This document shows, one piece after another, positions 59,182-64,000 of a stretch of 64,000 nucleotides of DNA. Positions within the stretch are counted from its first letter, which is position 1, and the number at the start of each line of letters is the position of its first letter. The translations under genes were made by a program, and so were the position numbers. This stretch comes from Parabacteroides distasonis ATCC 8503 (GTDB lineage: Bacteria > Bacteroidota > Bacteroidia > Bacteroidales > Tannerellaceae), in NCBI RefSeq assembly GCF_000012845.1, contig NC_009615.1:4156501-4220500 (forward strand). The letters are read 5' to 3'. Under the pieces are notes generated by a model. It made no database searches and was not told the origin of the DNA. It saw only the letters and a program-made list of their open reading frames with translations.

Positions 59182-61941
59182 ATGATGACAGAGTGGATGA
59201 ATAAATGGCTTATGGCCATTTTTTGCTGGATGATTTTTATGCCTGTTCCAGACCTCTTGGCCCAATCAGCCAAGACGAAGGATGATCCCCGGATTACGTT
59301 GCGTATGAAGGAGGTTTCGTTGCCGGAGGTCTTGTCAGAGATCGAAAGACAGGCGGGCGTGACCTTCTCGTATGAGTCTTCTTTGTTGAAAGAGCTTCCG
59401 AAGATCAGTTTCCAAGTGAAAGATGAGGCATTGACGGATTGTTTGACCCGCTTGTTCGAGTCGTATCCGATCGTGTATAAGGTGAGTGGAAAGATCGTGA
59501 TTCTGAAGCGTAGACAGAGACAGGTAACGATCAGCGGCTTCGTGAGGGACCAAGCGTCCTCGGAGTCTCTGATCGGAGCCTCTGTTTATGAGGTCGCCAG
59601 CCGGAAAGGCTCGGCTACGAATAGCTATGGTTTTTTCAGTTTGACGCTTCCGCCGGGGAATATCCGCTTGCATGCTTCTTACATTGGCTATGAGAGCTGT
59701 TCCTTTAATTTCACGGAGTTGGATAGGGATACTTTGTTAAATATTGAGTTGCGTCCGAACGCCCGTCTGGAGGAAGTGGTGGTTACCGCTTCGGAGCGGG
59801 ATCGTTTGTCTGTAAATAACACCTTGATGGGAACGATGGAGTTTAGCCAGAAGACGATCAAGGCGACACCGACCCTGTTTGGTGAGTCCGATATCGTGAA
59901 GACCTTGCAACTGACTCCGGGTGTAGCCAGTGGGACAGAGGGACTGGCCGGTTTATATGTTCGTGGCGGCGACCAAGATGGAAATTTGTTTTTGATAGAC
60001 GGTAATCCGGTTTACCAGATCAATCATGTCGGCGGGCTATTCTCCGCTTTCAATCCGGAGGCGATCCGTAATCTGGACTTTTTCAAGGCGGGTTTCCCTG
60101 CGAGATATGGCGGGCGACTCTCGTCTGTGGTAGATGTCCATACCAAAGAGGGCAATATGAAAGAGTACCATGGTAGCGCTACGATCGGGCTGATCTCCGG
60201 TAATCTGAGCTTGGAAGGCCCTATCATCAAGGATCGCACGGCTTTTCAGATAGCGCTTAGACGCTCGTGGCTGGATGTATTCTCTGCCCCGACGATAGCG
60301 ATCGTAAACAGGGTCATAAAAAAGAACGGGAGCCGGATCAACCTTCGTTACGCTTTTCACGATTTGAATTTAAAGCTTAATCATCGTTTCAGCGATCGCA
60401 GCCGGATGTTTTTCAGCTTATATAACGGGAATGATGTATTAAAAGGAGGGGGAACGGATTTCTCAACAGAAGAAGAGCAAGTCCCTTATACGGATGGTAC
60501 CCATTCATCGCTGCGTTGGGGTAATTTGATGGGAACCTTGGGCTGGACTTATGTCTTCAATAACCGTTTGTTCGGACGGGTTTCCGGGGTCTTTTCACGG
60601 TATCGCTCGAATGTACGGAGTTCAAAAGAATATAATTATGGTGTGGAAGGAGAAGATAATTATCTCTCTTCTTCATCGGAAACGAGTAGTTCTACCTCTA
60701 TCTTGGATATGGGCGTCCGTTCCTCTTTTGATTACACGCCTTCTACGTCGCATGTGATTCGTTTTGGAGGGGATTTCTTGATGCACCGTTTCCGCCCGGA
60801 GTATAATGAGGTGAAAGCAGCCGGTTCCGGTATGCTGGAGTTTTCGAATATAGGGAAAATATATACAAATGATCTGCTATGGGCCCGTGAGGCGGCTGTC
60901 TTCGGAGAGGATGATTGGAATGTCTTACCTAGCTTGCGTTTGAATGCGGGGCTTCGGTTTAGCCTGTTCAATGTGGAGCGGAAGGCTTATACCTTATTGG
61001 AGCCTCGCGCTTCCTTGAGATGGTTGCTACGTGACGATCTTAGCTTCAAAGCCTCATACGCCCGTATGGGGCAATATATCCATTTATTGGGCAACAGTTA
61101 TATAAATTTGCCGACGGATGCGTGGATGCCTGTTACCCGTAAGTTGAAACCTTTAATCAGCGATCAAGTCTCCGTTGGTTTCTATTATAATCTGATGCGT
61201 TCCTATAGTTTCTCGGTGGAGGGGTATTATAAATGGATGAAGAACCTGTTGGATTATAAAGACGGCTATTCCTTCTTGCCCGGTACGGCGGCTTGGGAGG
61301 AAAAAATGGCGGTCGGCAAGGGACGTTCGTATGGCGTGGAGTTCTTGGCTCGCAAGGAAAGCGGACGTACGACCGGTTGGATAGGATATACACTTTCATG
61401 GTCGGATCGGCGTTTCGATGAGATCGATAACGGGCGACGCTTTCCGGCACGTTACGATAACCGGCATAAGCTGAATATCGTGGTTTCGCATAAACTGTCG
61501 GATAAGGTGGAACTGACAGCCGCTTGGACGTATACTTCCGGCAATCGAATGACCTTGTCGTTGGAGAGTTATGAGCAAGCTGGTACGCTTACTATTTCCA
61601 ACCAATACAAGATGAATAACTGGTGGGAACCATCCGGGGAAGTGGTGGATTTGTATACACGTCGTAATAATTACCAGATGCCGGCTTATCATCGTCTGGA
61701 TTTGGGACTTAATATTTACCGTCCGAAGAAGAAGGGACGAATGGGCATCTGGAATATCAGTATTTATAATGTATATAGCCGGATGAATCCGTTTATGGTC
61801 TATAAAAGTGATAACTGGGAACGAACGAATAACTTAGTCCCAGATTCTTCTTCTCCCTATAGCGGTAAAACAAAACCTTGTTTTAAGTTGATAGGTATTA
61901 TGCCTATCATACCTTCCCTATCATATACTTATAAATTCTAG
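59182..61941 (+). CDS. TonB-dependent receptor with STN signalling domain (2)
   Basis: A 919-residue paralogue of the 55352 receptor. Signal peptide (AIFCWMIFMPVPDLLAQSAK), STN (ITLRMKEVSLPEVLSEIERQ), carboxypeptidase-like domain (ISGFVRDQASSESLIGASVY), plug (SDIVKTLQLTPGVASGTEGL) and barrel ending IIPSLSYTYKF. Long segments are nearly parallel to the first receptor, such as KGRMGIWNISIYN, showing tandem duplication. The 140-base gap before it has no strong promoter that I can see, so it may be read through from the sigma operon. Confidence 0.9.
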   Translation: MMTEWMNKWLMAIFCWMIFMPVPDLLAQSAKTKDDPRITLRMKEVSLPEVLSEIERQAGVTFSYESSLLKELPKISFQVKDEALTDCLTRLFESYPIVYKVSGKIVILKRRQRQVTISGFVRDQASSESLIGASVYEVASRKGSATNSYGFFSLTLPPGNIRLHASYIGYESCSFNFTELDRDTLLNIELRPNARLEEVVVTASERDRLSVNNTLMGTMEFSQKTIKATPTLFGESDIVKTLQLTPGVASGTEGLAGLYVRGGDQDGNLFLIDGNPVYQINHVGGLFSAFNPEAIRNLDFFKAGFPARYGGRLSSVVDVHTKEGNMKEYHGSATIGLISGNLSLEGPIIKDRTAFQIALRRSWLDVFSAPTIAIVNRVIKKNGSRINLRYAFHDLNLKLNHRFSDRSRMFFSLYNGNDVLKGGGTDFSTEEEQVPYTDGTHSSLRWGNLMGTLGWTYVFNNRLFGRVSGVFSRYRSNVRSSKEYNYGVEGEDNYLSSSSETSSSTSILDMGVRSSFDYTPSTSHVIRFGGDFLMHRFRPEYNEVKAAGSGMLEFSNIGKIYTNDLLWAREAAVFGEDDWNVLPSLRLNAGLRFSLFNVERKAYTLLEPRASLRWLLRDDLSFKASYARMGQYIHLLGNSYINLPTDAWMPVTRKLKPLISDQVSVGFYYNLMRSYSFSVEGYYKWMKNLLDYKDGYSFLPGTAAWEEKMAVGKGRSYGVEFLARKESGRTTGWIGYTLSWSDRRFDEIDNGRRFPARYDNRHKLNIVVSHKLSDKVELTAAWTYTSGNRMTLSLESYEQAGTLTISNQYKMNNWWEPSGEVVDLYTRRNNYQMPAYHRLDLGLNIYRPKKKGRMGIWNISIYNVYSRMNPFMVYKSDNWERTNNLVPDSSSPYSGKTKPCFKLIGIMPIIPSLSYTYKF

Positions 61942-61945
61942 GAAG

Positions 61946-63061
61946 ATGAAACAGATAAAGAATATTCTAATAAATACGATTTGTATAGTAAGCCTGTTTG
62001 GTTTGATGTCTTGCATCAAGGAGATCGACCTTGAATCCTTACGGCCGGATCCTACCTTGGTAGTGAACTGTGTCGCTATAACCGGCGAACCCTTAACCGT
62101 AAGTGTCTCCCGTACTTGGTTTTTCACGGATGATCATCCGAACGTGACTTTGGATAAAGCCGAGGTGAATTTATTCGTGAATGGCGTTTTTAAAGAGCGT
62201 ATGAGCTTTCAGGAGGGGGATGAGGCATTTAACACGAAAGGTTATTTCAAGTCTGATTTTATACCGGTGAAAGGGGATCGTATCCGTGTGGAAGCTTCTT
62301 ATCCGGAATATGGTGTGGCAAGTGCTGAGACGGTCATGCCTGAGCCTGCTCAGGTCTTGAAAGCGGGGGTAACCTATGCCACGGTAGCTGGCTCTTTTGG
62401 TTCTGCTCGCCAGAATGCGATTTATCAGGTAACACTCAAAGATAACCCTGCCGAGGAGAATTATTATTTACTCCGTATGGAAGAGGGCATTCCTGTTTTT
62501 GATGGAATAGCTAAGGAATATACAGGAGAATATAAATGGTTCTCGGTGAGTCCAAACTATGCGACTGAACCTGTTTTTGGTCAATCGTTGACAGCCTTGG
62601 ATCAAATCTTTGGCAATGACTGGATGTATGGGTATGATGGAAAGGTCTTTTCTGATGAGTTAATAAACGGGCAAGAATATACCTTGCACTTAAGGGATGA
62701 GTATTATTATGAACCTTATTATGGATCATATCCGCTAAAAGTAGTCCCGGATTCGATAGGGATAGAAGATCTAAATGAGGAAGATTTTCTTCCGATTCCT
62801 CCTAAGCACCTACGGGTACACCTATATGCTATCTCGGCGGAATACTATCGATATCTGAAAGTTTTGCAAGATAAAGACACGGATTCAGTTTCGAACCTTT
62901 TGATTGATGGCGGTCTGGCCGAACCGATCCGTGTATTTAGCAATATAGACGGTGGCGTCGGTATCCTAGGCAGTTGCCACGTAGGAATGTTTGAGACGGA
63001 AATAGCGTCTTCCTCACATTCCAATCTTGAAGCGGCCCGATTTGAAGACGGGATAGACTAG
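61946..63061 (+). CDS. DUF4249 lipoprotein (2)
   Basis: A 371-residue lipoprotein (MKQIKNILINTICIVSLFGL then MSCIKEIDLESL) of the DUF4249 family, partner of the second receptor, starting 4 bases after it. It shows RTWFFTDDHPNVTLDKAEVN and EYYRYLKVLQDKDTDS, parallel to KTWFIMDSVP and YYRYMKIM in the first copy. Its last 16 codons overlap the 3-prime end of the convergent gene on the other strand, which is unusual. Confidence 0.85.
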   Translation: MKQIKNILINTICIVSLFGLMSCIKEIDLESLRPDPTLVVNCVAITGEPLTVSVSRTWFFTDDHPNVTLDKAEVNLFVNGVFKERMSFQEGDEAFNTKGYFKSDFIPVKGDRIRVEASYPEYGVASAETVMPEPAQVLKAGVTYATVAGSFGSARQNAIYQVTLKDNPAEENYYLLRMEEGIPVFDGIAKEYTGEYKWFSVSPNYATEPVFGQSLTALDQIFGNDWMYGYDGKVFSDELINGQEYTLHLRDEYYYEPYYGSYPLKVVPDSIGIEDLNEEDFLPIPPKHLRVHLYAISAEYYRYLKVLQDKDTDSVSNLLIDGGLAEPIRVFSNIDGGVGILGSCHVGMFETEIASSSHSNLEAARFEDGID

Positions 63062-63832
63062 GAACTGTGGTTCCATCTTCCGTCGTACCGGGTTGTATTC
63101 ATAGTTGATACCGGCTCCCATCCAGAAATTATCAGTAACCTTGAACTCCATTGAGCCGCCCACTTGGGTATGATAGAAAAAGGGATTCCTAAGCATATGG
63201 GGATTGTTGTACTCGTCGGCGTAATAAGCGTATTGTCCCCATCCTTTCAGTTTCAACCAGTCCGTAGGTTGATATTCCACTTGTACGTTTGCGCCGGCTG
63301 TTATTCCGGGACTAGGGTTGAAGGGACTAAAGAAACGACCACCGAATCCTCCGCCATAAAGACTCCAATTGCCGCTGTGCCAAGAAATACCCCCGTTCAT
63401 GATCGTCATGCCTCCGACTCCCGGCCATGTATATTGAACACCGTTAGCGATAAGATCGAAACTTTCGTTTAGCCGTTTCATATAAGTCTCATTGAAATCC
63501 AACGCCATTGGCGATACCTCCCGAAGCATCGGGGTATATACGTTAAAGAACGGCTGATAGGCGGCGGAAGATATCTGCATATCCATCGGACGCTCTTGTA
63601 GGGACGTATGGGGAATATCGGGCGTGAACTCCCGCAGTTTAATATCGATATCCCGTGTCCCCGCAGGGGTAAATGTCTTATAAGAGGCTTTCGGGATGTT
63701 CAACTCATACGTCTTGTTTTTAGGCAGGACGATGATTTTACCTTCTTTATTTAAAATAAACGAAAAGTCAGACTGTGCCTGGATTCCAACGACACATATC
63801 CATGCCATGAATATAAATAATCCTCGTCTCAT
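63014..63832 (-). CDS. Predicted outer-membrane or secreted beta protein
   Basis: 272 residues from the ATG at 63832 (MRRGLFIFMAWICVVGIQAQ signal peptide). The N-terminal region is ordinary (FSFILNKEGKIIVLPKNKTY); the last 120 residues look like an outer-membrane barrel or autotransporter-like strand series (WSLYGGGFGGRFFSPFNPSP; VGGSMEFKVTDNFWMGAGIN). I do not recognise the family. It overlaps the end of the convergent DUF4249 gene by 48 bases and is divergent from an ECF sigma gene at 63934. The bases before its ATG (GGAGAGTGTATGAG) match those before the barrel gene at 53482. Confidence 0.68.
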   Translation of the reverse strand: MRRGLFIFMAWICVVGIQAQSDFSFILNKEGKIIVLPKNKTYELNIPKASYKTFTPAGTRDIDIKLREFTPDIPHTSLQERPMDMQISSAAYQPFFNVYTPMLREVSPMALDFNETYMKRLNESFDLIANGVQYTWPGVGGMTIMNGGISWHSGNWSLYGGGFGGRFFSPFNPSPGITAGANVQVEYQPTDWLKLKGWGQYAYYADEYNNPHMLRNPFFYHTQVGGSMEFKVTDNFWMGAGINYEYNPVRRKMEPQFLVYPVFKSGRFKIGM

Positions 63833-63933
63833 ACACTCTCCTCCTATTTTTGATGTGAAGGTAACTTTTTTTTGAATAAGATGCAACTTTTAGGATACCT
63901 ATTTCATCCATATAATAGAGAGCATAAGTACTT

Positions 63934-64000
63934 ATGGATGAACAACTGTTAATCGATGGATGTATGCGAGGCGAATCATGGGCTCGTAAGGAATTGTACG
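63934..64000 (+). CDS. Partial: ECF sigma factor N-terminus
   Basis: 22 codons are present before the window ends: MDEQLLIDGCMRGESWARKE. The LLIDGCMRGESWARKELY pattern is the start of region 1.2/2 of Bacteroidota ECF sigma factors (usual form EQxLIxGCxxGDxxAxxxLY). The gene runs off the right edge and is divergent from the 63014-63832 gene. Confidence 0.78.
   Translation, partial: MDEQLLIDGCMRGESWARKELY

Overview
The window reads as chromosome of a Bacteroidales gut bacterium, most likely Parabacteroides (genus inferred, not proven). The evidence is Bacteroidota-type promoters (TTTG or TTGG, a 19-20 nt spacer, then TAnnTTTG), many SusC/FecA-type TonB receptors with FecI/FecR regulators, DUF4249, DUF1573 and beta-propeller lipoproteins, NVEALA-type small peptides, and a subtilase ending in a type IX secretion sorting domain. 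I see no rRNA, tRNA, CRISPR array or intact transposase.

Layout. 1-1.1 kb: start of a probable acetyltransferase gene (minus), then a coupled pair of unknown genes, the second with an ADP-ribosyltransferase-like R-S-ExE pattern. 1.2-5.9 kb: cobalamin riboswitch and a B12 uptake operon (btuB, a BtuG-like propeller lipoprotein, a BtuF-like lipoprotein). 6-8.7 kb: FAD/Fe-S oxidase of the D-lactate/glycolate type. 8.8-10.2 kb: sulfide:quinone oxidoreductase-like protein. 10.4-12.6 kb: a small cysteine-rich peptide, a propeller lipoprotein and a thioredoxin-like protein. 12.8-18.4 kb: membrane LuxR-type regulator, carB, and a 34-codon ORF with its own promoter and terminator. 18.5-21.2 kb: subtilase plus coupled lipoprotein. 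21.6-23.8 kb: a frameshifted AAA-ATPase/nuclease gene, a GTGCCA-rich repeat patch and a truncated DUF6078-like gene. 23.9-34.1 kb: GHL10-like lipoprotein and a four-gene efflux operon with two different RND permeases.

34.2-46 kb is the most unusual part. Two NVEALA-type peptides, TolB-like lipoproteins, a DUF1573/thioredoxin-like lipoprotein, a small signal peptidase I, two transglutaminase-like lipoproteins and an O-antigen-ligase-like membrane protein lie around a ToxR-like membrane-anchored winged-helix regulator. Two promoters in this region, 3.5 kb apart, carry the same tandem 11-bp operator (TTTTAGSTGAC twice) four bases upstream of a TTGG-N19-TANGTTTG promoter. A decayed second copy of the regulator sits beside the second promoter. 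I infer an envelope peptide-processing and signalling regulon built by local duplication.

46.1-52.7 kb: palindromic repeats, an AAA/DUF4143 ATPase, two more propeller-like lipoproteins, a DMT exporter, an orphan PAAR protein and trpS. 52.9-64 kb: an ECF sigma/FecR system with an outer-membrane barrel, a 57-residue lipoprotein and two tandem TonB-receptor/DUF4249 pairs, then a convergent outer-membrane protein gene and the start of another ECF sigma gene.
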